Assembly: GCA_021821425.1 (NCBI GenBank)
Contig: JAKACL010000162.1
Coordinates: 1-6,782, forward strand
DNA length: 6,782 nucleotides
Reading direction: 5' to 3'
Source: Pseudomonadota bacterium
GTDB taxonomy: Bacteria > Pseudomonadota > Gammaproteobacteria > Burkholderiales > Thiobacillaceae
How positions within the stretch are numbered: position 1 is the stretch's first letter; every line of letters starts with the position of its first letter. The translations under genes were made by a program, and so were the position numbers. The notes below the pieces were generated by a model. The model worked only from the letters and a program-made list of their open reading frames with translations. It was not told the DNA's origin and did not search any database. Below, piece by piece: positions 1 through 5,748 of this stretch.

Positions 1-161
1 CCGCCGAAATCCAGTGGCACCTCGCCTCGGCCTACGTAAAGGCGGGCGATCGCGACCGCGCGCAACGCGAACTCGAACGATTGCTGGCGAGTGGCGTAGC
101 ATTCCCCCAGGAGCAGGACGCGCGCGCCCTGCTGAAACGCATGCAAAGCACATCACGCTAA
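1..161 (+). CDS. TPR-repeat protein, C-terminal end only (PrsT-like paralogue)
   Basis: Only the final 52 codons are present. The frame enters at base 3 and ends at TAA 159-161. The peptide has the small/aromatic spacing of a TPR helix pair (WHLASAYVKAGD, then RAQRELERLL) and a short capping helix ending in ALLKRM. It aligns with one single-residue gap to the C-terminus of the next gene: shared residues include I, H, the GD of the turn, R-x-REL-E-x-LL, AF-x-Q and AR-x-x-LK, about 21 identities over 47 positions by eye. It is therefore probably another TPR protein of the same exosortase-associated family. The stop lies 25 bp before the next start on the same strand, so the two are likely one operon. 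The N-terminus, and whether it is also a lipoprotein, lie outside the window. Confidence 0.8.
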   Translation, partial: AEIQWHLASAYVKAGDRDRAQRELERLLASGVAFPQEQDARALLKRMQSTSR

Positions 162-186
162 CCCCCCGCACTCCGGAGCACACCCC

Positions 187-2970
187 ATGACCCGCCATCC
201 CGTCCCGTTCGTTACTTTTTTTCTGGTCCTGTCCCTGTCCGGCGCGCTCGGCGGCTGCGATGCCACCGCCCGTCTCACGGAACAGGAGCACATCGAGCGC
301 GCCAAGGACTACGAAGACGAGGGGAACTTGCGCGGCAGCATTGTCGAACTGAAGAACGCCATCCAGAAAAATCCAGACAGTCCGCAGGCGCGGCTGTTAC
401 TGGGACAGGTTTATCTCAAGGCCGGCATGGGCGCCGAGGCGGAAAAGGAACTCAGCCAGGCTGCGAAGCTGGGCGTCAATCCGGAATCCATCAAGCCCCA
501 GCTGGGTGAAGCACTGATGCTGATGGGGGAATACACGCGCGTACTGGATGAAATCCATCCCGCCGACCAAACGTCCAAGACCAATCTGGCGCGCATTCAC
601 CAGATCCGAGCCGATGCCTTGATCGCGCAGGGACAAGTGAAAAACGCCTGCGATCTATACCAGCAATCGCTCGAAATCGACAAGGAAAATCCGCCTACCT
701 ACTGGGGCCTGGCGAAGTGCGCCGTGTCCCGCCAAGACATGGCCGCGGCGCGCGCCTGGCTGGACGATGCCCTCAAGTTAGGCAGTCATCGGGCCAAAAC
801 CTGGGTTTACCTCGGAGAATGGGAACAGCTCAACAAAAATCCTGAGGGTGCCTTGGCCGCTTACTCGAATGCGCTGAAAGTCGACCCTAACACCAAGGAA
901 GCCCTGCAAAACCGCGCCACCCTCAACCTGGCGCAGGGGCGTCTGGATGTCGCACAGGCCGACGTCGACAAAATCAGCACGCTCGCGCCCAAATCGCTCG
1001 CGTCCTACTACTTGCAGGCCCTGCTCGATTTCGAGCGGAAGAAATACCCGGAAGCCCGCAACGCCCTGCAGGAAGTAGCCAAGATCACGTCCGACCACAT
1101 GCCCAGCACCCTGCTCGCGGGCGCAACCGACTACGAGCTCGGGGCCTATCAACAAGCCGAGAGCCACCTCGTTCGCTTCGTGTCCCGTTATCCGGGCCAT
1201 CGCTATGGCCGCAGCATGCTTGCCGCAACCCAGATCAAGTTAAAACAGCCTGACAAGGCACTTGATACGCTGGCGCCCCTTCTCGCCAGCGACACTCGGG
1301 ATAGCAAGGTGCTGGTCCTGGCAGCGGAAGCCTATCGTGCCAAGCGCGATCCCTCAAAAGCCGCCGAATACCTGGCCCAGGCGGCTGAAATTGACCCGCG
1401 GAATGCCGCAATTCAGGCCGAGTTGGGTTTCAGCCACCTGGCCGCCGGCGACATCCAGCTCGCCATTGCGGAACTGGGCAAGGCGGCAGCACTCGATCCG
1501 GACCGGCACAGAGCCGATGTCCTGCTGGTGATGGCACACCTGGATCGCAAGGAGTACGACAAGGCACTGGCTGCGATTGCCGACCTCGAGAAAAAGCTCC
1601 AGAACAGCGCGATGCCGCCCACCATGCGAGGCAACGCGTTGCTCGGAAAAGGGGACATTGCAGGCGCCCGCAAGAGTTATGAGCAGGCACTCGCGATTGA
1701 CCCGCGTTATTTCCCCGCAGCCGCCAGCCTGGCGCAGCTCGATATCCGTGACAAAAAACCGGCAGTCGCACAAAAACGGTTCGAACGTATTCTTGAAAAG
1801 GACAAGAACAATCTTCAGGCCATGATGGCGTTGGCCGAATTGGCCGCGACGAACAAACAGGATGCAGACCTGGTCGATTGGCTGGAACGGGCAGCGAAAG
1901 CCCACCCCGGCGCGATTCCGCCGCGTGCTGTGCTGGCACGGCATTTTCTGGTCAGAAAGCAGGCCCAGAAGGCGCTGGCACTTGCCAACGAAGCGGTTAA
2001 CGCCAACCCCGGCAACCCGGCTGCGCTCGACCTGCTGGGTTCTGTCCAGCTGGCCATGAATGACCACACCGGTGCCATCAGCACCTTTACCAAACTGGCA
2101 CAGCAAACCTCGCAATCGCCGGACGCCCAGGTGCGACTTGCCCAAGCTCAGATTGCAGGCAACAAATTGGCCGATGCCCGTTCCAGCCTGCACAAGGCCC
2201 TGAAGCTGCAGCCCAATCATGAATCCAGTCTGGACGCCCTGATCCGGCTTGAAATGATCGAAAAGAAGCCTGCACAGGCCTTGCAAATCGCACAGCAGCT
2301 TCAAGCCAGCCAGCCACAATCCGCACTCGGCTTCGAGCGCGAAGGCGACATACAGCTGAGTCAGAATCGACCCGATCTGGCGATCAAAGCCTATGAACAG
2401 GCGTTGGCCAAAGGTGCGGATTCGCCCGTGCTCGTCAAAACCCATCGCGCCCTTCTGCTGGCGAAGGACCCCGCCGCCTCGCAAAAGCTTGAAAACTGGC
2501 TGGCCCAGCATCCCGACGACATTGCGGTGCGCTTCTACGCAGCAGAATACTATGGCTCGGCCGGGCGTCACCAGGACGCCATCGCGGCCTACAAGGCGAT
2601 GCTCGCCCAGGTTCCCGGTACGGCAATTGCGTTGAATAATCTCGCAAACAGCTATCAGCAGGTCGGTGACAAGCGCGCGCGTGCGACGGCGGAGCAGGCT
2701 TACAAACTCGATCCAGACCACCCAGCCATTCTCGACACCCTGGGATGGATACTGGTCGAAGAAGGGCAAACAGGACGCGGGCTGGAACTGATCGAAAAAG
2801 CCCAGGCCAAGGCACCCGGCAATCCCGATATACGCTATCACCGCATCATGGCTTTGCTGGCGCATAAGGGCGATAAAGCCCGCGCACGCAGGGAACTTGA
2901 ATTGCTGCTCAAGGAAGCCCCCGCATTTTCCCAGGCTGAAGCCGCCAGGGCACAACTCAAAAAACTGTAA
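187..2970 (+). CDS. prsT: PEP-CTERM/exosortase system TPR-repeat lipoprotein PrsT
   Basis: This 927-residue protein begins with a lipoprotein signal: a basic start (MTRH), a hydrophobic stretch at about 6-21 and a lipobox A-L-G-G-C with the acylated cysteine at residue 24. From about residue 35 to the end it is almost entirely TPR helix pairs, for example ALAAYSNALKVDP, ARKSYEQALAIDP (about 494-506) and AIKAYEQALAKG (about 731-742). That leaves room for roughly two dozen 34-residue units and no enzymatic domain. Length and layout fit the PEP-CTERM system TPR lipoprotein PrsT (TIGR02917 type), known from loci of exosortase, the PrsK/PrsR two-component system and exopolysaccharide synthesis. 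It is thought to act as an envelope scaffold, with molecular partners unproven. The start is supported by GGAG at 175-178, 8 nt upstream of ATG. No strong terminator follows. The family name rests on architecture and on the PEP-CTERM gene nearby, since exosortase itself is not in the window. Confidence 0.85.
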   Translation: MTRHPVPFVTFFLVLSLSGALGGCDATARLTEQEHIERAKDYEDEGNLRGSIVELKNAIQKNPDSPQARLLLGQVYLKAGMGAEAEKELSQAAKLGVNPESIKPQLGEALMLMGEYTRVLDEIHPADQTSKTNLARIHQIRADALIAQGQVKNACDLYQQSLEIDKENPPTYWGLAKCAVSRQDMAAARAWLDDALKLGSHRAKTWVYLGEWEQLNKNPEGALAAYSNALKVDPNTKEALQNRATLNLAQGRLDVAQADVDKISTLAPKSLASYYLQALLDFERKKYPEARNALQEVAKITSDHMPSTLLAGATDYELGAYQQAESHLVRFVSRYPGHRYGRSMLAATQIKLKQPDKALDTLAPLLASDTRDSKVLVLAAEAYRAKRDPSKAAEYLAQAAEIDPRNAAIQAELGFSHLAAGDIQLAIAELGKAAALDPDRHRADVLLVMAHLDRKEYDKALAAIADLEKKLQNSAMPPTMRGNALLGKGDIAGARKSYEQALAIDPRYFPAAASLAQLDIRDKKPAVAQKRFERILEKDKNNLQAMMALAELAATNKQDADLVDWLERAAKAHPGAIPPRAVLARHFLVRKQAQKALALANEAVNANPGNPAALDLLGSVQLAMNDHTGAISTFTKLAQQTSQSPDAQVRLAQAQIAGNKLADARSSLHKALKLQPNHESSLDALIRLEMIEKKPAQALQIAQQLQASQPQSALGFEREGDIQLSQNRPDLAIKAYEQALAKGADSPVLVKTHRALLLAKDPAASQKLENWLAQHPDDIAVRFYAAEYYGSAGRHQDAIAAYKAMLAQVPGTAIALNNLANSYQQVGDKRARATAEQAYKLDPDHPAILDTLGWILVEEGQTGRGLELIEKAQAKAPGNPDIRYHRIMALLAHKGDKARARRELELLLKEAPAFSQAEAARAQLKKL

Positions 2971-3423
2971 GCCCGGTCGGCGACAAAGACCTGTCCACTC
3001 CACTACGCTGGGCGTTTTAATCCGCCCACCTCGGTGAAGCGTACCGGCGCTTGATCGAGATTGCCTTCAAGTGGGGCGCCGTTTTTGCTTGCGCGACCGC
3101 TGCCGCGATGGGCTGGATCTCCACTCGTCGATGCGACGGCAGCTCGCCGGTTCGTTGTCGGCCCGGTTCGGCCTGAAGAGTGTGGCGTTACAGCGCAGTC
3201 GATCCGCCCCGTACCCGCAGGACGTGGCGGCCCATGAAATGGTCGATCAAGGACAGCCGGAACAATGGCACGCCGCAAACGGCGAAACACCCATTGCCGG
3301 CATCCTGCCCCCGGATGAAGTCGAAAGAAGAGACCGGCCAATCAAAGAAAGGTGACCCGATGACCCCTTCTGCACCGGCGCGTGCACGGATGCGGATGCG
3401 GACAGGACAGGCTTGCGGGATAA
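2971..3423. other. Intergenic stretch without a convincing gene
   Basis: About 450 bases lie between the end of prsT and the terminator of the convergent PEP-CTERM gene. Open frames exist on both strands (for example 3071-3355 plus and 3188-3463 minus), but they overlap each other, lack good ribosome sites and give low-complexity Arg/Pro-rich peptides. A 6-bp hairpin at 3009-3028 (TGGGCG, 8-nt loop, CGCCCA) follows prsT but has no T-tract, so it is at best a weak terminator. GC content stays high, unlike a promoter region. The stretch may be a decayed gene or mobile-element remnant, but I recognise no family and see no terminal repeats or target duplications. Confidence 0.5.
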
Positions 3424-3457
3424 CAAAAACAAAGCCCCCAACACGTGGGGGCTTTGT
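3424..3457 (-). terminator. Intrinsic terminator of the PEP-CTERM gene
   Basis: A perfect 12-bp stem (3446-3457 with 3429-3440) encloses a 5-nt loop. Read on the minus strand, the arms are ACAAAGCCCCCA and TGGGGGCTTTGT, and the transcript continues into TTTTGTTA. The plus-strand side has no T-tract, so the direction is clear. It lies about 55 nt beyond the stop codon of the minus-strand PEP-CTERM gene. Confidence 0.88.
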
Positions 3458-3469
3458 GGCCAATCCGAA

Positions 3470-3491
3470 CCACTCCAGGGGAGTGGCTTTT
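3470..3491. terminator. Second hairpin between the convergent genes, possible weak plus-strand terminator
   Basis: CCACTCC at 3470-3476 pairs with GGAGTGG at 3480-3486 over a 3-nt loop, giving seven perfect GC-rich pairs. On the plus strand it is followed by CTTTT, so it could stop read-through from the prsT side. On the minus strand it is only a 3' UTR hairpin just after the PEP-CTERM stop codon. The hairpin is clear, but its function is inferred. Confidence 0.45.
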
Positions 3492-3510
3492 CGCCTTCGG
3501 CAGCTAAGCC

Positions 3511-4296
3511 TTAGATGCTCTTGCGGCGGCGAAAGCTCATGCCCAGCCCGGCAAGACCGATTCCGAGCAAAGCGAGTGAACCGGGTTCCGGAATGCTGTC
3601 CCCTTGAATGTCGTTGGACCCAAACAGGTTATACCTTACGCCATTGTCCGAAGTGAAGGCACCGCCCGGAATCAATTGGAACGAAGAAGTAAACTGGAAA
3701 TCGGCAGCACTGTCCGCGACGCCGTCGCCATCGGTGTCGATCGGCAAGGTGTTGGTGTCGAAGTACGCTGCCGCCAGACCGCCCGTCACGTCGAGGAAGC
3801 CACGGCCGTCGCCCGCAACGCCGGTCGAAGCCGGCACGGGATCCGAAAACAGCGTGCCGAACAGCCCTGTAGCCGTATCGTAGTGGAGGGTGCCCGCCAA
3901 GCTCAGGAACAGGTTGCCATCCGCAGCGGTCGACTGCAAATTGCCATTGTAGTTCGGCGTCGAATCTACATAGACGTTGATGAACCCGTTATTGAATACC
4001 AGGGTATTCGTGCCCGCGTCGATGGAAGTGATCGTATAGCCACCGAAGACATAGGTCACTTCGCAGCCCGGGCAAAAGGTCGCCTCGCCTGTGTTATTGA
4101 TGCTCACAATCTTGGCATAGCCGTCCAGCGTCTGGCCGACCTGGGTCGCTCCCCTCTCGATCATCGTGTCCGTGGCCGAGAAATCAAAAATACTGTCCGG
4201 ATCCCAGACCACGCCGCCTACATTAATCGCTGCAGCATTCCCCGAGGCTGCAGCCAGGGCAATACTCAGTGCCAGAGATTTCATTGATGTTTTCAT
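3511..4296 (-). CDS. Secreted PEP-CTERM sorting-domain protein
   Basis: The 261-residue protein has a Sec signal peptide (residues 1-23, basic MKTSMK, hydrophobic core, A-A-A before the likely cleavage) and a complete PEP-CTERM tag at about 234-261. The tag consists of PEP at 236-238, a hydrophobic segment LALLGIGLAGLGM and an RRRK cluster. By established family knowledge the tag is recognised by an exosortase (XrtA/EpsH class), which processes the protein at the inner membrane for export to the surface or matrix. The mature part is Gly/Ser/Thr/Asn-rich and beta-strand-like. It has a CPGCE motif (C75, C78), possibly a disulfide or metal site, and an acidic DTDGDGVAD loop (187-195) resembling calcium-binding thrombospondin type-3 loops. 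The start is fixed by AGGAG (4303-4307) 6 nt upstream of ATG. The gene is monocistronic, with its own sigma-54 promoter and terminator. A PepA-like floc or biofilm role is possible but not shown by sequence alone. Confidence 0.9.
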   Translation of the reverse strand: MKTSMKSLALSIALAAASGNAAAINVGGVVWDPDSIFDFSATDTMIERGATQVGQTLDGYAKIVSINNTGEATFCPGCEVTYVFGGYTITSIDAGTNTLVFNNGFINVYVDSTPNYNGNLQSTAADGNLFLSLAGTLHYDTATGLFGTLFSDPVPASTGVAGDGRGFLDVTGGLAAAYFDTNTLPIDTDGDGVADSAADFQFTSSFQLIPGGAFTSDNGVRYNLFGSNDIQGDSIPEPGSLALLGIGLAGLGMSFRRRKSI

Positions 4297-4375
4297 CTCA
4301 TGCTCCTAATCTATTCAAATTTATGAAACGCTGCTCTTGCGTTTCCCGCCTTCGCAACTTGTGCGATCAATACGG

Positions 4376-4392
4376 AGCAATGCCCGTGCCAG
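4376..4392 (-). promoter_or_regulatory. Sigma-54 (RpoN) -24/-12 promoter of the PEP-CTERM gene
   Basis: On the minus strand the sequence reads CTGGCACGGGCATTGCT, which matches the RpoN consensus (YTGGCACGNNNNTTGCW) at every fixed position. The -24 GG (4390-4389) and -12 GC (4378-4377) are separated by exactly 10 nt. Transcription should begin near 4365, giving a leader of about 70 nt before the ATG at 4296. Such promoters need an activator of the NtrC class. For PEP-CTERM genes the known one is the PrsK/PrsR pair, usually encoded near prsT. Neither gene is in this window, so the activator is inferred. Confidence 0.9.
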
Positions 4393-4396
4393 GCGC

Positions 4397-4437
4397 AAAA
4401 TAATCTATTAACTTATTGTTTTTAAATAAAAAAAATA
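4397..4437. promoter_or_regulatory. AT-rich tract upstream of the sigma-54 promoter
   Basis: About 41 bases are nearly all A/T, with A-runs and T-runs (TTTTTAAATAAAAAAAA near 4420-4435), in an otherwise GC-rich region. The tract lies immediately upstream of the -24 element, where an intrinsic bend or IHF-type bending commonly brings an upstream activator into contact with sigma-54 polymerase. I do not find a convincing full IHF consensus, so only the composition and position support this. Confidence 0.5.
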
Positions 4438-4478
4438 CACGCCATCGCTATTGACGCGGGGGGTTGCCAAAATACTGT

Positions 4479-4507
4479 AAAAAAACCCGACACCTAAAAT
4501 CCGGGCC
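4479..4507 (-). terminator. Probable intrinsic terminator, minus strand
   Basis: On the minus strand CCCGG (4505-4501) pairs with TCGGG (4490-4486), the last pair being G-U. The loop is about 10 nt, and seven consecutive T follow (4485-4479). Two further G-U pairs could extend the base of the stem. The stem is short but the T-tract is strong. It would end transcripts arriving from the acyltransferase/E1-like operon, or from an RNA within 4510-4890. It lies upstream of the sigma-54 promoter and so insulates it. Confidence 0.6.
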
Positions 4508-4535
4508 AGGGGAGCGGGTATTACCAGGATGGACT

Positions 4536-4578
4536 CCTTGGCTTCGTCGCTCCCCTTGGCTTCGTCGCTCCCCTTGGC
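4536..4578. repeat. 18-bp tandem repeat, about 2.4 copies
   Basis: The unit CCTTGGCTTCGTCGCTCC occurs perfectly at 4536-4553 and 4554-4571 and begins again (CCTTGGC) at 4572-4578. Each copy junction contains CGCTCCCCTTGG (4548-4559 and 4566-4577). This is complementary, with one bulged base, to CCAGGGGAGCG at 4506-4516, so the repeat offers two equivalent pairing partners for the sequence beside the terminator. Confidence 0.9.
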
Positions 4579-4601
4579 ATCCTATATCGCCGGGGTGGCC
4601 A

Positions 4602-4684
4602 GCGTTGATCGAGGGACACCAACCTCCCCCGCTCGGGTTACGGACGCGATGGGATTCCAGTAGGAGACACCCCTCGACCAACGC
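4602..4684 (-). repeat. Imperfect inverted repeat, long hairpin best paired on the minus strand
   Basis: GCGTTGATCGAGGG (4602-4615) faces CCCTCGACCAACGC (4671-4684). In plus-strand RNA one position is an A-C mismatch. In minus-strand RNA the same position is a G-U pair, so all 14 pairs form only in the minus-strand transcript. The 55-base interior contains a smaller CCCG/CGGG hairpin. I do not recognise it as a known RNA family, an integron attC site or an IS end. Confidence 0.6.
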
Positions 4685-4893
4685 CACAAGGTACCCAAGC
4701 CCGGGGGCTCAGGACGGACGAGACGAAGGTCTGGCAACCGGAATCTCGCATTGGAGGACGTCAACTGGGTTCTTGCGCCAGAAGCGGGCGGGATTTCAGA
4801 CGCCGGAAAACGCCGGCTGTAAATTTTTTCGACACGGGCGAAATGCCTTCACAGCGGCTTGTTTACGTGTGTAGCCGCCAGGGACAGGCCGCG

Positions 4894-5745
4894 CTACAGC
4901 CCGAGCTTGCGTTTAGCGATGGCGATGGCCACCCGGTTGAGAGGATGGCGGTTACCCCCTGGACGCCAGCAACGGTAGTAGCGCCCCCGATACGCGTCGA
5001 ACTGGCTGCTGTGCGGCGCGCCCTTGACCCCCCCGCGCTGCAGCAGCAGCTTCATCGCAGTGGTGACCGCCATGCCGGCGGCGAATTGACAGGCCATCCC
5101 GAGTGACGGCACCCGGCGTTTCACGAAATCGACAATTTCGGGATAGGCCAGATAGTGCCTCTGCGGCAGCCGCGGCGACATGCCTACCATGAAGCGAACG
5201 GCCATGGTGGTGTCGTCGCACCCTTCGAAGCCAAAATAGTCGTCGAAACTCATGCCGCCGGGCAAAAAGGTGATCATGGCTGCGCCCGCGCCTAACGGGG
5301 CGGCGCAGACGACAGGGATGCCCCGTTCGCTCGCAGCGCGATAAAGCGCCGGCCGCAGGCGGTTGACAAAGAAATCGATGCCGTCGATCAACAGGTCGAC
5401 ACCGTCCAGATAGTCGGCCAGGTTGTGTTCACCTATGCCTTCTGGAAAGACGCGCACATCGGTTTCTGGATTGACGTCGAGCGCAAAGCCGCGCATCACC
5501 TCGACCTTGGGCTGATCCAGCGTCGACATGGCCGCCCCGGCCTGCCGGTTGAAATTGGCCAGCTCAAAACGGTCGAAATCGGTGAGATTGAGTGCCCCGA
5601 TACCCAGTCGCGCCAGTGCCTGGACATGCACCCCGCCCACGCCGCCCATGCCCGCCACTGCCACGCGGGCGTGACGCAAGCGCTGCTGTTCCTGTGGCGT
5701 CAACCAGCCAAGGTTGCGGGAAAACGCCTCATCGTAAACAAACAT
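4894..5745 (-). CDS. ThiF/MoeB-like E1-type adenylating enzyme
   Basis: The 283-residue protein has the E1/ThiF Rossmann ATP site: a glycine loop G-M-G-G-V-G at 32-37, then LTDFDRFELANFNRQ (54-68) matching the DxD plus N-x-N-R-Q nucleotide-binding signature, K80 and the DGID Asp at 121-124. Enzymes of this family adenylate a carboxylate, classically the C-terminal glycine of ThiS/MoaD-type proteins but also peptides (MccB) or other acids. The two CxxC zinc motifs of MoeB/ThiF are absent. Its cysteines are C147, C176, C219 and C259, and C219 lies in the region where the family has its crossover segment. No ubiquitin-like carrier is encoded nearby, so this is not a standard thiamin or molybdopterin enzyme. 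The ATG lies 3 bp beyond the acyltransferase stop codon, which implies translational coupling. The substrate is unknown, perhaps the acyltransferase product. Confidence 0.85.
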   Translation of the reverse strand: MFVYDEAFSRNLGWLTPQEQQRLRHARVAVAGMGGVGGVHVQALARLGIGALNLTDFDRFELANFNRQAGAAMSTLDQPKVEVMRGFALDVNPETDVRVFPEGIGEHNLADYLDGVDLLIDGIDFFVNRLRPALYRAASERGIPVVCAAPLGAGAAMITFLPGGMSFDDYFGFEGCDDTTMAVRFMVGMSPRLPQRHYLAYPEIVDFVKRRVPSLGMACQFAAGMAVTTAMKLLLQRGGVKGAPHSSQFDAYRGRYYRCWRPGGNRHPLNRVAIAIAKRKLGL

Positions 5746-5748
5746 GCA

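Larger units (their letters stand above)
4508..4893 (-). other. Long non-coding interval with strong secondary-structure potential
   Basis: This region lies between the E1-like gene's stop codon and the minus-strand terminator. The only sizeable open frame is plus 4464-4874. It runs through the tandem repeat and gives an Arg/Pro/Trp-rich peptide of no recognisable family. The interval holds a 14-bp inverted repeat (4602-4615 with 4671-4684), an 18-bp tandem repeat (4536-4578) and a small GCCGG/CCGGC hairpin (4802-4817). With a terminator at its minus-strand end, it could be a structured 3' UTR or a separate small RNA of the minus strand. No promoter for a separate RNA was identified. Confidence 0.4.

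Noticed and set aside
1354..3003. 549-codon minus-strand open frame antisense to prsT
   Set aside because: It lies wholly across prsT, is rich in Cys/Gly/Leu/Arg without family motifs, and is the expected antisense shadow of a GC-biased coding sequence.
3009..3028. Terminator of prsT
   Set aside because: The 6-bp hairpin with an 8-nt loop has no T-tract on the plus strand, so it was not listed as a terminator.
4536..4578. CRISPR-like repeat
   Set aside because: The copies are directly adjacent with no spacers and the unit is 18 bp, so it is a simple tandem repeat.
4602..4684. Integron attC site or IS terminal inverted repeat
   Set aside because: There are no RYYYAAC/GTTRRRY core sites, no flanking cassette or transposase, and no target duplication.
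4802..4829. Plus-strand terminator: GCCGG/CCGGC hairpin followed by TTTTTT
   Set aside because: The stem is only 5 bp and the T-run begins 7 nt after it. No plus-strand gene precedes it.
4464..4874. 136-codon plus-strand open frame upstream of the PEP-CTERM gene
   Set aside because: It runs through the tandem repeat and the inverted repeat, has repetitive Trp/Arg/Pro content (WLRRSPWLRRSPW) and no Shine-Dalgarno support.
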